A stretch of 64,000 bases of DNA. Origin: Cynocephalus volans (lineage: Eukaryota; Chordata; Mammalia; Dermoptera; Cynocephalidae). Made by a program: the position numbers and the translations under genes. Under the pieces are notes generated by a model. That model worked only from the letters and a program-made list of their open reading frames with translations, did no database searches and was not told the DNA's origin. Where the stretch lies: positions 62,001 through 126,000 of the forward strand of contig NW_026902451.1 in NCBI RefSeq assembly GCF_027409185.1, written 5' to 3'. How positions within the stretch are numbered: the first letter of the stretch is position 1; each line of letters starts with the position of its first letter. This document shows, one piece after another, positions 24,957 to 37,024 of the stretch.

Positions 24957-26440
24957 TGGGTGTAGCAGGATCCGCGTTTGCTCATTCTCAGGACCGCAGA
25001 GGCTCGCGGGGGCGGGCGGGCTGGGCTTTGCTGAGCGTCTGCACTGCTCTGGCCCACAGATATGCTCTGCAGACGCCTCTCCTTTCCGGAAAGCCTTCTC
25101 AGTGGGACTGTCTGTCACTAGTCATCTATCCGGTCCCCATGGAGAGGCTCATTTGCTGTTTGGCCCCGGGCCGTCACACCATCGCTGGATTGCAGGACCC
25201 CCTGCATGCCTAGGACCCCAGCATGTACGCCCGGAGTCTGGGCTCCCCAGGGCTCCTGCCAGACTCGATGCCATGTGACCCCTGCTGTGCCCCCCCTACA
25301 CCCCCGCCACCCCACGGCTCTGCCTCCCCCTTCCCGGACCCGCTTCTCTTTCAGCTGGGGCATGAACCACGTGTGCTCATCCACAAAGTCTCACTTGGGG
25401 CCATCCGTCAGTGGGGCCCTCGCGGGCCACTCTGCCTAATTGGGTCTCTGACGATTGTCCTCTAACACCGCACCCTCTTCTTGGCCTCCCAGCAGCTCAC
25501 ATATTTATCTGTCTGTCCACCCATTCTTTCTAGGTATTTCACCTTTTAGTCTGTGTCCCCACCTGGAAGTGAAGCATCGTCAGGGCAGGGCTGTGTCTAG
25601 CTCACCACCCGTGGCCAGTGCCCGCACGGGGTTACACACCCAACTGTGTTTGTGCAGTTAGTGCAGGGACACAGAAGTGGGTGCTAACTCTGCCTCCAGT
25701 GCCTTTTCTGTGAGCCACTCTGGCTGCTTGGCCTGGGCTGCGCTTCTGACCCCGTTACACTTTGTCAACGCCCCCCTGTGGCAATTACAGAAAACGTTAT
25801 GCTCTTTTTGTCTGCGTGACGGCAGGCCCCTACCGTGTGAGTTCTTTGCTCAGGGACCATCTTTTTAACTACGTATCCTCGTTTCCAGAAATGCCTACCT
25901 AGCTCATAAGCCTCACTTAGTTCTCTCCTCTCTCTGCGAACAGTCCCACCTAGAACACCTGCACCGCATTTGCCTTGGCGAGATGAGTCACAGGCATAGG
26001 TGAACTGCTCCAACGCATGCATCCTGAGATGAGTGGTGGATTTTTGAAGCTATGGTTAGTAATAAAAAACTGTATGTGGAATTGAGATGAAGGGACATTG
26101 CCGTTGTCTGCATCTGGTTTGAACGCAACATTTTTCAGAGAAGCAACCCAGAACGCTCTTTGTAGGTGTCATGTAGATCCTGTCTTTCAAAGCACAGGTT
26201 TGGCTCCCTGCACGCTCAACTGGGGGTTTTCAGGTCCTGTCAATACTTTGCAAATGAAGGAGGGACACTGGGCCAGTCACTTGCCCGGCCACTTCTGCAC
26301 CTGAGGCTCCTCCAGGCTGTTTGCAAAGCAGCCTGGGCCACCAAGGCCAGTGCTGGAGGATCTCAGTGAAGGTGTCAGGCTGAGCAGAGAGCACCCCCAC
26401 CCATGCTCCCTCAGCCCCTGGAAGCTGCAGCTGCACCCAC
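24957..26440. other. Non-coding stretch, locally GC-rich
   Basis: A short GC-rich patch lies near 24,995-25,030. A possible L2 3' relic runs around 25,455-25,640 (GTGTCTAGCTCACC after a GCAGGGCTG motif). No gene is recognised. Confidence 0.4.
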
Positions 26441-26720
26441 CTGACTCCAGGTGCAGACATGCGGGGAGAGGACGTGGCAGGTGACTCCAAGAGCAGGCCT
26501 GCGGGGAGAGGATGCAGCAGGTGACACTAGGTGCAGGCCTGCAGGGAGAGGACGCAGCAGGTGACTCCAGGTGCAGGACTGTGCGGAGAGGACGTGGCAG
26601 GTGACTCCAAGAGCAGGCCTGCGGGGAGAGGATGTGGCAGGTGACTCCAGGTGCAGGCCTGCAGGGAGAGGACGTGGCAGGTGACTCCAGGTGCGGGCCC
26701 ACGGGGAGAGGACGCAGCAG
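26441..26720. repeat. 40-bp minisatellite, 7 units, with a 120-bp higher-order period
   Basis: Seven units of exactly 40 bp start at 26,441, 26,481, 26,521, 26,561, 26,601, 26,641 and 26,681. A typical unit opens GTGACTCCAGGTGCAGGCCT. Units 2 and 5 share the AAGAGC variant and units 3 and 6 share TGCAGGGAG, giving a three-unit (120-bp) super-period. Because 120 is a multiple of three, open frames persist on the minus strand, but they are not genes. Confidence 0.96.
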
Positions 26721-26874
26721 GTGCTGAATCCATGATGAGAGCGCACTGCGGCCACGTAATAAGTTCATTGTCGGTGGCCCCATGCCCAGGGCCCAAGTGC
26801 AGACATTTCTTCCTCTCAGTCCCTGGAGATATTAGGCATTTTCTAATTCTCAAAGAGTCATTTCTCTACTTCAC

Positions 26875-27572
26875 ACCCAGTAGGACAGCTACTATAAAAC
26901 AAACAAACCAGAAAACAATGAGTGTTGGCGAGAATGTGGAGAGATTGGAACTCGTGCCCTGCTGGTGGGATATAAAATGGTGCAGCCGCCGTGGAAGACA
27001 GCGGTTCCTCAGAGAATTACACACAGGACTCCCACACAACCCAGCAGTTTCACCCCTGGCTGCACCCCTAGAACTGAAAGCAGGGTCTCCAAGAGATATT
27101 TATACACCCCCCGTTCACAGCGGCATGTTCACAATGGCCAAAAGGTGGACATAACCCAAGTGTCCATTAATGAATGAATGGATAAGCAGAGTGTGCTGCA
27201 CACATTCAATAAAATACTATTTAGCCTTAGAAAGGGAGGAAATCATGTCACGTGCTGCAGCCCAGGTGAGCCTTGAGGACAGTGTTGTAAGTGAAATAGT
27301 CCGGTCATAAAAGGACGAATACTCTAGCTTTTCACACGAAGCACTCACAGTGGGTGGTGGCCGGCAGGGTCTGCGGGGAGGGGCAATGGGAGTTGTGTTT
27401 CATGGGGACAGATTTCAGTTTCACCAGGTGGAAACAGTCCTGGAGATGGATGTTGGTGATGATTGTACAACAGTGTGAATGCACTCGGTGTCACTGAATT
27501 GCACACTTAAAGATGGTTGAAATGGTGAATTTTATGCGATGCATATTTTCCCACACACATAAAAAAGAGGCA
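26875..27572 (+). mobile_element. L1M-type 3' end, sense
   Basis: It follows the end of L1 ORF2 and the 3' UTR: GTTGGCGAGAATGTGGAGAG, then AAGTGTCCATTAATGAATGA, then GGTTGAAATGGTGAATTTTA. It is an ancient copy with many stops. Confidence 0.85.
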
Positions 27573-28336
27573 TTTCAAAGATGACTATTGTTTGAGGATC
27601 CCACGACCGCTCAGGGATATCCTAGAGCCTGTGAGAGCCACCCCAGCATCCCACAGCCCCCACCAAACCCGCAGGCAAGCACGAGTCTGTTCAGTAGCCC
27701 CACATGTAAAACACCAAAAGTGTTGATTTAATTACTGGCAGAAATGATTATGAAAATATAGGAGAAAAGCTTTCCCCAATAACAGCCTTATCACATTTTG
27801 CTTGCATTAGCATCTTCCTGGAAGATTCTTTAAGGTATAATTTTGTTTGCTTCTGGCTCCAGACTTTCCAAGTATATTTTTTAAAAAGCAAGCCTTAAAT
27901 AATTAATAAAGAGTATTTGTTAACTTTAAATCAGGTTAATTTGTTCATTTATTTATTATTTGTCCCACACATTTATTAAGCACCTACTGTGTGCCAGGCT
28001 CAAGATGACTTGGCACAGTCCAAGCTTCAGGGGCTGACAAGGAGGGGAAGCAGTGGGGTCACACAGGAGGGGAGCACGGGGACAACGGGCAGGGTGGCCT
28101 GTGGGGCAGGGGATGGCGGCCAGCTGGGACGCTTCTCACAGGAGGGCCTAGAGCAATTCCCAAGGCACAGCCTGGAACATTCCGTGCAGGATCCCTGTGC
28201 CTGGAAGACTTGTACATGGCTGAGGAGGAATCATCGGCTCAGTAGATTTTGGAAGGAAGAAGATTAACAGAATTTTAAAACAATGGTCGCATTCTCTCAG
28301 TAAGGAAAGAAACTCATCACCCAAATTACCCTTCGG
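27573..28336. other. Non-coding stretch
   Basis: A MIR- or L2-like fragment with CACCTACTGTGTGCCAGGCT lies near 27,965-28,005. No gene is recognised. Confidence 0.45.
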
Positions 28337-28440
28337 GCCGGCCACCTTCCTCAGTTGGCTCGAGTGCAACCTTACAGAGCCAAGGTCACGGGTCTGGATG
28401 CCTGTACCGACCAGCCACCCCCCAAAATAAGAAAAGTAAA
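28337..28440 (+). mobile_element. Monomeric tRNA-derived SINE
   Basis: GGGCCGGCCACCTTCCTCAG is the tRNA 5' half with an A-box-like region. AAGGTCACGGGTCTGGATGC matches a B-box, followed by ACCGACCAGCCACCCCCC and an A-rich tail. It is a monomer relative of the dimeric SINEs at 11.9 and 13.7 kb. Confidence 0.75.
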
Positions 28441-29061
28441 ATCTGGGCCCTTGGCTGTCCTTCCCAACGTCAGAATTCACGCAGGGCTGCGATCTGTGAG
28501 GTGGCAGCAGGACATGTGCTGGCTTCGTCACAGCAAGGAGCGAGTCACCGGACAGAAGCGAAAACGTGCTGCGGCAGCAACACAGTCGCAGTCCTGAGGA
28601 CACGCTCTCCTTTTGAGTCACTTCCTCAGAGGCGACCACTTGGAGAACAATAAGCAGCTTGTCATCTTGTCATCCCTGTCTTTACAGGAGAAAGGCCGTC
28701 CGGGTGCCGCGCCACATGGGCTTCTTCGGCAGGATGGGGCTGGTCGCTGAGAAATGCCGTCGTGTGACCCGCAGCCTTCCAATGCACAAAACGTGTCCTG
28801 CCTCACAGAGGTGAGAAACGACACAAGCCAGACAGAATCGTCATGAGGCATCCAAAAAGGGCTGTTCCAGACAGAGAGATGATGACAGATCCAGGCTGAA
28901 CAGAACTTTCCAGCATCCTGTTCATCGAGCAGTCATTGTGGTTTGCACTGAGCCAGGCTCTGTGTTGAGGACATGTGAGCAAAAAACGATGTCCCCACAG
29001 GGTCTGCGGTCTGCTTGGGAGAGTAAACAAAGGCAACAGAATTAAGCAATCATTGAAGAAC
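28441..29061. other. Non-coding stretch
   Basis: No gene or clear repeat is recognised. Confidence 0.4.
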
Positions 29062-29235
29062 AGCAAGTGAATATTTGCTGAGTGCTGACGACAGGCCAGG
29101 CTCTGTGCCCAATGCTTTATGTGCTACTCCACTTAATCCCCGTAGTGATACCACGAGGCAGGTTTTATTATCTCCATTTGCAGAGGAGGAAAGTTGAGAT
29201 CAGTCAGGTGATTTGTCACAGGCCACAGACCAGGA
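29062..29235 (+). mobile_element. MIR
   Basis: The order GCTGAGTGCTGACGACAGGC, then ATGCTTTATGTGCTACTCC, then GCAGAGGAGGAAAGTTGAGA follows the MIR consensus in sense. Confidence 0.75.
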
Positions 29236-30169
29236 TGTCGCCCCCACACCCCCCTCCTTAGCCATGAACACAGCGGGTCTTAGCACTGGCTGCACGTGAA
29301 TAGAATTAATGAGGGGACTTCACAGATACCTGTGTCCGGGTCCTTCCTCTGAGCCAACGAGTCAGCACACCCAGGGCTGGCTGGCGAGGCACTGGGTTTT
29401 CTAAAAGCTCCCAGGTCCCCTGAGCCTGCTGTGCTGCATTCGGCATTGGGAGGGCAGAGAGGGGGTCTCGGCAGCAACGCTGTGCTGAGCCTTCCCCAAA
29501 CCCGGCGGATTCTGCCAGGCTGGAATGTGAGCGGGGGAGGAGGAGGGCGTGCGACAGCCACAGCATTCCTGCAGTAAAGACGCACAGGCCAAGGCAAAAA
29601 GCCACCAAGGGCCTTGAGCTTGGAAGGTTTAGTAGTTTCCCGTAACTTCCTTGTGCACAGTGCTGGCCTGCAAATCCTTTCAGATGAGTGAGTCGCTGTG
29701 GGCTGGTTTTACCACACCCGAGGCCTACATGGCTACGCCACGTGTCAGGTGACCACGATGCTTCATGTGGTTTTCACCTGTATGAGACACGTGAGTCTAA
29801 ATGCCCAACGGCAGGAAAATGATTAAGAGACATCTTCTAGAGGGACTATTGTGTAATCATGTAACAAATGCTTATGGGGGATTTATCATAATGTGGGAAA
29901 TGCTTCTGTTAAACATTAGAATGTGCAAAGCAGCATTTGAAACTGTGCATGCATTAAGATCAGGGGAAGAAACCTGGAGCCATTTCAGTTGGAGGGGAAG
30001 AAAGCAGGCACAGCACAGAATCTGCTCACGTCGGAGAATCTTACTCAGACATTTCACAACTTCAGCTGGTCATGGTTTCCTTCTAAGCCCTTTGAAATCC
30101 CATTCACTTAAGAGAAAATAAAACCTGGGAAAATATTAAAGTACTGCTGATAGAATTCATGTTCCCCAG
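29236..30169. other. Non-coding stretch
   Basis: Open frames near 100 codons on the minus strand at 29,280-29,608 overlap each other in different frames and show no domain. No gene is called. Confidence 0.4.
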
Positions 30170-30300
30170 GAACTATCACCTGACCGATCTCAACTTTCCT
30201 CCTCTGCAAAATGATATCACTATGGGGATTAAGTGAAATAGCACATAAAGCGTTTGGCACGAGCTTGACCCATCATAAGCGTTCAGCAAATACTAATTTG
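30170..30300 (-). mobile_element. MIR, antisense
   Basis: TTTCCTCCTCTGCAAAATG and TAAGCGTTCAGCAAATACTA with the text between them match the reverse of MIR. Confidence 0.75.
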
Positions 30301-30873
30301 CTGCTCTTCAATGATCTATTAATTCTATTTTCTTTGTTTATTCCCCCAATGTTCATTGTACTCCCTTTGTGAAGCAGATATTATCTATTTCCTTAGCAAA
30401 ATAGGGGGAATATACTCCTAAATTTCAGATTTGGTTCTGATAAAAAACCTACCTGGCAGGCAAACAGCTCTGGAGGTGGGAGATGATTTTACCATTTTCC
30501 ATCGCCTGATGTGATCAGTTTTGACCTCACATGTGACAGAGAGCATGTGATACTGCTCGGGGAGAGAGTGGTGTCTGCACGTGGACAGGTGCAGCTGCAG
30601 GTAGGTTGACAGGTGTGGCTGCTGGTAGCCAACAGGCACAGCTGCATGTCCCAGTGTAGTCACCGGGCAGACCCTGCCTCCTCTCAGCATTCTGGTGCTT
30701 CCTGTAAGGCCCTCACCTTACTTCTGGGTTTGAACAAACAATGACAGTAAGGAAAGTGACTGTCAAAATCCTTTGTCATCATCATGAGCTACAAGTTTGG
30801 GACATAATTTGTGAGGAATGAGATGAGAAGACATATCATCCAGGGAAGAAAGCCCTGCTCTCCCTCCCTGGGG
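30301..30873. other. Non-coding stretch
   Basis: No gene is recognised. A short imperfect tandem (ACAGGTGCAGCTGCAGGTAG type) lies at about 30,583-30,645. Confidence 0.4.
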
Positions 30874-31110
30874 GGATCTACAGAGCCCCTGTGCCTGCCT
30901 TTCATAGGCAGGGGGAGCTGCTGAGCCCTTGTGCCCCACTTCCACAGGGGGGTCTGCTGAAGCCCCTGTGCCCACCTTCCACAGGGGGGCCTGCTGAAGC
31001 CCCTGTGCCCACCTTCCATGGGGAGGTCTGCTGAGCCCCCATGCCCACCTTCCACAGGGGGCTCTGCTGAGCTCCCTTTGCCCACCTTCCACGGGGGAAG
31101 GTGTTCTGCT
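30874..31110. repeat. ~37-bp minisatellite, about six imperfect units
   Basis: CTGCTGA recurs at 30,918, 30,954, 30,991, 31,028 and 31,064, giving spacings of 36 or 37 bp. Each unit has TGCCCACCTTCCACAGGGG text. The Gly/Pro/Trp-rich minus-strand frames are translations of this array. Confidence 0.93.
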
Positions 31111-31842
31111 GAGATTCAGCCTTGTGTATGTTCTCTTCTCTACATTTTTGCCGCAGCATCGATATGAAAATTCTCATTTCAAATGCAATTTGATTTCCTA
31201 CATGTGTATTCCTTCTAGGAGCGATAAAGTCCTGTGATCATTTTTTTTCAAGGAGAGGAAGCAAAGTAAGTTTCCAAAGCATTAGATATTCAAAGTTTTT
31301 TTTAAAAAGTTCTAGAGGCAATTTTGAGAGATTTAGCAGTTAAGTGTTTCTTATAATGAACTAGAGAGCTAACTGCACTCTTTTACATAATGTATAATCT
31401 ATAGAAATGAAGCAAAGTTTTATAAAAACAGAAATGTAATGTGCACAGAAAACAAAAATGACTTGCGGAGACCAGGTAGTCAGAACAATACCAGTTTTCC
31501 ACCTCCTTCTGCTCCTTTCCTGACCCTCCAGATCACTCTGCTTCAGGTGTGGCTTTGCAGTTGCTGCTGGTGCTTTTGGTCTGGTGACTACCCTGCATCA
31601 CAGCCATGCGTAGAGGAGGCTCTAGCTTGCTGGCTCTGCCACTGTGCACAGAGAAGTGGCAGAAGGCGAACCTGGTAAACACACTCAGGACACCTGCTGC
31701 CACAGCAGTGCCGAAGTTTGTGTTCTGGTCCTTGTCATGCATCTCAAGAGTTCCTTTACTTCTGGAATCCTAAAATTGTGGTAATTATTGTTTAGATCCC
31801 AGCTAGTTCTTCTCAGAATGGGAGTTGGAGGAGTTTGCTGTG
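31111..31842. other. Non-coding region 3' of the GPR31 relic
   Basis: The sequence has no recognised gene. It would contain any 3' UTR relic of GPR31, which is transcribed towards lower coordinates. Confidence 0.4.
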
Positions 31843-32495
31843 TCAGGAATAGGAGTCCTTGAGGTGGAAACACGGAGGCCCCACTACCCTCCTCCTGCCT
31901 TGGAGGGCACAGAAGACCCTGTGGTAGGAGTCTGAAGGCCGGGCTGGAGAAGCTGTGGACAGTGAGGTCAAGTGTGCTGTGCTGGTAGCTGAGGCTGTCC
32001 ACAGCATTGGAGGTGGGCACCATGGTGCAGGACCACACAGACCCTGTGCCCTCAGAAGATGGCCATCGGGACACCAGCCAGGTCACTGGGCAGAAAGCAC
32101 AGCACAAACAGCACCTGGGCCCACTAAAGCTGGGGCTGTTTTCTGGGGTCTCAGAGTCTTTCCTGGAGAGTCATGAGGAGGCTGGTTGCAGAACAGGATG
32201 AGGCCACAGAGGAGGACAAAGCAAATGAAGAACAGGACACCTGTCAGACAGCACCGGGTGAGGCATTAGGTGATGTTCCTGGCAGCCTCGGAGATGAATC
32301 AACTTTGGGAGTGAGGGGACCATCAGGAGCCAGACAAGGCTGAGACCCCCCCAGGCTGCCCAAGCTGACAGCAGGTGGACCCTGAGCCGAGGGTGGACCA
32401 CGCAGAAGTGACAGTTGAAGGCCACCACACCCAGGAAGGCCGTCCCCACCACATGGCGAAGGCCAGCAGGAAGAGCAGGGCAAAAGTAGGAAACT
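31843..32495 (-). pseudogene. GPR31: GPR31 pseudogene, 5'-truncated
   Basis: GPR31 in other mammals is an intronless rhodopsin-type receptor reported to bind 12-HETE. Here the minus strand shows GTAFLGVVAF, CVVHPRLRVHLLS and LSLVWLLMV (helices 3-4), then in other frames CFVLLCGLILFCN (helix 5), LCFLP (helix 6), SFSSPAFR after helix 7, and a KDSYS end with its stop at 31,843-31,845. About the first 100 residues (helices 1, 2 and part of 3) are missing, and the similarity stops near 32,495. The DRY region reads FNC. At least three frameshifts, an internal stop after helix 6 and loss of extracellular loop 2 sequence are visible. The CCR6-GPR31 order and orientation match human 6q27 (from memory). 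Identification is firm, but the exact lesions need an alignment. Confidence 0.85.
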
Positions 32496-32924
32496 GTCTA
32501 CTTGTGAATACTTTTGTCTTACAATAAAATAGAGAGAAAGGGATTAAATGAAAAGCTCCCATAGACTCCAGAGGGTTCTCTGAGTGTAAAAGTGCTGCAG
32601 AGACTGAATGTGTTTTATATATTGTAGCATTTTAAGATCTTGGGAGTATTACAAGTAAATGATTTAACTACTTTCAGCTGTCCTATAATTTCATAATCAC
32701 TGACTTTGCTTTTCAGATGAGCATGGTAAAGTTCTCAGTACAGCTCTTTCAACGGCAGCCACAGTGCTGACTCTTCAGTATGAGATGGCTCAGTCACACA
32801 GGACATCTTCACATCCAAGCGAAGCAAAAATGAAAAAGAGAATCAAAGTCCATGCAGCGTCTGTCTGGTATGTCTTTGGTTTCGTTTTTGTTAGAGGAAA
32901 GTGCTGAGTCTTTGAAAAGTTAGA
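32496..32924. other. Sequence replacing the GPR31 5' half
   Basis: No receptor similarity remains where helices 1-2 should be. I see no named repeat that explains the break. Confidence 0.4.
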
Positions 32925-33185
32925 TACCTTTTATTTATTGTAACATAATTGATTGTGCATATTTGTGGTGTATCACATTAAATATCAATAGCTGTGTGCA
33001 GTATGTGATGCTTAAATTAGGATAATTAGTATATTCAACATTACACAATGTTATCGTTTTTTGTGGCTCTTTACCAATTTCTCACTAACCCCTGTCCCCG
33101 TTCCGCTTTTCCACCACTGGTAACCCCAGTTCTGTTCTCTCCTTTTAGGAAAGCTCGACGTATTATTGTGATTGTTCTTTCTTTC
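32925..33185 (-). mobile_element. L1 3'-end fragment, antisense
   Basis: It runs parallel to the 1,343-1,640 copy: TTGTAACATAATTGATTGTG, then GTATGTGATGCTTAAATTAG, then GTAACCCCAGTTCTGTTCTC. Confidence 0.7.
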
Positions 33186-35690
33186 TCTCTTTTGATCAAA
33201 ATTTCTCTTGGTATCCACAGCTTCTGACCTCTAATTATGGAGAAATGACTGTTTTTCAAATTGATGGTTTATTTTCATAGGTCTAATTTACAAACCAATT
33301 CTGATATTTTCAGATTAAAATGTTTTGCCAACTGAAAATAGATTATCAATACTATCAATTGACTTCCACTAATGAACTAAGATATCCTTGTTTATTTGTG
33401 AGTACACCTGTGTCTTTGTCTCATTGTGATCACTAACTATGTGATCTTCTCTTAGGAAAAGTAGGGGATAACAAGACAATAAGTAGTGGAAGAAGGACCT
33501 AGGCCAAGATTTGATCATCTGACATGGTCAGTAAATTTCCATTTGACCTTAGTGACGTTGCCTCTCCTTTCCAGGATTTGCATTCATTGGTCAAACAACT
33601 CCACTCTATTGATAGAACTGTGTTAAAGATCGACATCATGAGAAGATTCTAAAAAATTAGCTATGTATGACAAAATGCTTTAAAACCCTTATAAAATTAT
33701 TATGTTTTTAAGTATCCTGCATTAGGTGATTTCAATTTTTTAACCTCAACCCTTGAAGAACCCACTAAACAAATAGGGCAGATTAAGTGATTTGTTAATT
33801 CTGTTGTTTCCCAACTCCTACAGACAGGCAAATGATAACGATCAAGGGCCGAATGTTACTGCTTAGGTATCCATAGCAACTGCAGCCTTGAGAGTCGTAC
33901 TCGTCTAAACAGATTTAGAAAAAAAGATGGTGCACATTTTCTGTAAGAGTAGGATGTCTGTTGACGCTAGAAATCATGGCAGAAACTTTCCATTCTGATT
34001 AAAAATATTTTGCCACAGGAGATCACGATGAATTCTTTACTTGGAGCTATGTTCTTTATTTACATATTTTTAAATAATAATGAGCAACCATAATAATAAA
34101 CAGTGACTTTTTTTGCATATGTGATAGGTACATATTAAATACTTCAGAGGTTACCTGTATAATAAATATATAATGATAAATATAAATGCATGATTTATTA
34201 TTATAAGCCAATATTTTATGATGATATTGTATATTTCAATATCATATAAAATTGAACTTTACCCGATATCAACATTTCATAATAGAAAATATAAAAAAAG
34301 GAACATTAACACAAAAATCAGTCTCTCAAAATCATTAAAAATTAAAAAATACTATGATATATAAATGTATTTTAAAATAAAGTTTTAAAATGCACAAAGA
34401 ATTGATTGCTCTATCTAATAATCTTGATCTTTACTGTATGACATTAGATATTATTTCCCACATAGAAATATTTGTTGAATTTGTTGAAATATTTCTTGAA
34501 TTGCATTGATGTTGGTCTAATTGTTAAGAGTGGGTCTAAAATCATTTCTAAATTTGGCATTAGAGTATGCGTTGCTTCATATAAGCTCATTTATTTTTAA
34601 AAAGTAAATATATTTTGTCCGTTTGCCTTGATTTTTGCTTTTGCTCTTGAAATTAACGCTGTCTTTGCTAATTCAAATTTGAGAAGTTTCCGACTTCATG
34701 TCAGAGTATACCACAAAAACATCCACATTGTTCTCTCGTTCATTTCTTCTATTAAATTATTTGCAAAGAACTATTGCCTATAGTAAATATCCACATTTTA
34801 GAAAACACAAGCAAACATTATTGGGTGGTGTTCAATTAACAGAACATTTGAATTTCCCAGCAAAGTTAAATGTACTACTTGAAATCATTTGTCAAACTTA
34901 CATATTCAAGGACTTATTTGGCTTCCCAAATTTACATCTTGAAAAAATACTCGTATGATTTGTATAAAGTATACTATTTATGTAAATTTATTGCTATTTA
35001 GTGTATCTGAAAGGATGATTCATTGTTCACAGGGCCACAAACACAAATATGTGCATGTATAATATGGCAATAGCCTCAAGCGAGAGCAACAGATCAGATC
35101 CTTTTGCTTCTCTTCTTTTGTGAAATACTGACCTTAACCTTTGACTTCATGCTTTGTTGTTTATGTTGTTTTCTGCTCTTGCTTTTGGCATGATGTAAAT
35201 TAACTCTTTCAGTAAAGTAACACTACTATCTTGATTGTTAAGTTTTAAGTTTCACAGGATAATTAGTTTTTCGGTTTTTTGGGTATTTTTTTCTAATTTT
35301 CTCAATTTGTTGACTAGTCTTTCTTGGATTTGACAAATTCTTGAGAAATGCCACTAAAGAATTCTCCAATGGAAGCACTGCAGTATTTAACCAGTGGGTA
35401 AATTGTCTTATATAACTGAGACATGAGTATATTAATGATATATATAATATTCAACTAGCATTTCTACATTTACTTTTTAATTAAAGTTTTCAAGACTGGG
35501 AACATTTCTGTTTCTGTTTCTTTTGAATGACAAGTATCATATAATAACTGGCATAACAAATTCCTGCCAATAATTTCAATTCAATTGAAGCAATATTTTT
35601 GGAGAACCCACTATGTGCCAACTATCCTGAATTTCTATCCCTCTCTGTTAGCATTAACATATACTTAATATACACCCATTCTAAAATTAT
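33186..35690. other. AT-rich non-coding stretch
   Basis: Base composition shifts to strongly AT-rich from about 33 kb. I see no gene, no clear repeat and no structure in this part. Confidence 0.5.
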
Positions 35691-36054
35691 TGTTATGGAC
35701 TGCATTTTTGTGTACTCTCAAAATGTATATGCTGAAATCCTGCCCCCCAGGGGAATGGTAATAGAACGTGGGGCCTTTGGAAGGTTTAGAGTAGGTCATG
35801 GGGGGTGGGCCTCATGATGGGATTGCTGTCCTTACAAAAAGAGGAGGAAACAGGGGATCTCTCTCCCTTTGTGTACATACCAACAGGGAAGGCCTTACGA
35901 GGACATAACCAGAAAGACAATTCACAGGAAGGATGCAGTCATCATGCTGACCTCCTGATCTTGGATTTCTAGCCTTCAAAACTGTGAAAAATAAATTTCC
36001 ATCGTTTAACTTCCCAGTCTCTGGTATTTTGTTATAACAGCCTGAACTGAGACA
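35691..36054 (+). mobile_element. MLT1-type solo LTR with 5-bp target duplication
   Basis: It begins TGTTATGGACTGCATTTTTG and ends GCCTGAACTGAGACA. It includes GTGGGGCCTTTGGAAGGTTT and AAATAAATTTCCATCGTTTA, typical MLT1 landmarks. ATTAT flanks it at 35,686-35,690 and 36,055-36,059. Confidence 0.9.
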
Positions 36055-36536
36055 ATTATAACTTATCACTCATTTTCTTTATCCCTTCACAAAAGAGGTT
36101 CACAAAATATTTCCTATATTCTGCCTCTATGCCCTAATCTCACACTTATTTCAAAAACATTATAATATTTTTAAAACATTATATGTTTCCTATGAACAAT
36201 TTGAGCAATTAATAAGTACACAGAGAATAACCAACCCTTCACCACCTAGAAATAGCATTCAAATTTGGTGGACTTAAATTCAAATAATTCATAATGCATC
36301 CGTATCATTATGCCATTTATTTTATTTATTTTATTTACTGTGGCATTTATTTTTAGGGAAGTTATTTTATGCTGAAACTCCAAGAAAGTACGTATCAGCT
36401 CAGTTTTCAGCATCTTCCCTTATTTTGATGCATATTTTAAAATATTTGTCCAGAAGGCTTCATAGCTATAGTTTTATAATCATGTTCTTAATGTAGGTTT
36501 GTGTGCATGTGTGCATGTATGCCTGTTTGGTTTCAT
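36055..36536. other. AT-rich non-coding stretch
   Basis: It contains a short (TTTAT)n run near 36,310-36,345. No gene is seen. Confidence 0.45.
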
Positions 36537-36542
36537 GTTGTT

Positions 36543-36962
36543 TGTAGAGCTAGGGTTAGGGTCTGGAGCTCACAGATCCCTTGAGCCCATTCACAGACCC
36601 TTAACTTGCAGGTCTATGAGCTAGGTAACTGGACAACAAAGTCCTTGAAGCCTTGGTTGAATGAGCTAAGCAGTACACACAGAAACTCAGAAACTCAACT
36701 GCTACAGGCAAAGTCCAAAGTAAAACTGAAACTGAGCAGCTGCAGCAGAATAAACACACTCTATTGTTAGAGGCAAGCTCCCTGCTGCCAGCCTGCTTGC
36801 AAACTGCAGAACACACCATAGCTATAAAACTAAAAAGATACATTGGTGCACATGTGCACTAACTCCATGCACACACAACTTGTTGACAAGAAATGTGCTG
36901 CTCGACCCCCCAGCCAGACTGGCGCTGAGGGAGCCTGACTAAATTATTCTATTTTCCCCACA
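36543..36962 (-). mobile_element. Solo endogenous retrovirus LTR (420 bp), probably class II
   Basis: The segment starts TGTAGAGC and ends CCCCACA, so it has TG...CA ends on either strand. GTTGTT flanks it on both sides (36,537-36,542 and 36,963-36,968). Read on the minus strand it starts TGTGGGGAAAATAG, like betaretroviral-type LTRs, and a 6-bp duplication also fits that class. No gag, pol or env is present. Orientation and class are inferences. Confidence 0.65.
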
Positions 36963-37024
36963 GTTGTTGTTTTTAGTGAGTTTACAGGAAAAGATGGATA
37001 CTAAAAATAATGTTTACTTTTTCG

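Noticed and set aside
26277-26783. Overlapping minus-strand open frames of 108-168 codons with a Pro/Ser/His repeat
   Set aside because: They are translations of the 40-bp minisatellite in several frames at once.
30763-31177. Gly/Trp/Pro-rich minus-strand open frames
   Set aside because: They are produced by the 37-bp minisatellite.
33867-33880. Second X-box-like sequence GTATCCATAGCAAC
   Set aside because: It misses the consensus purine and has no companion site.
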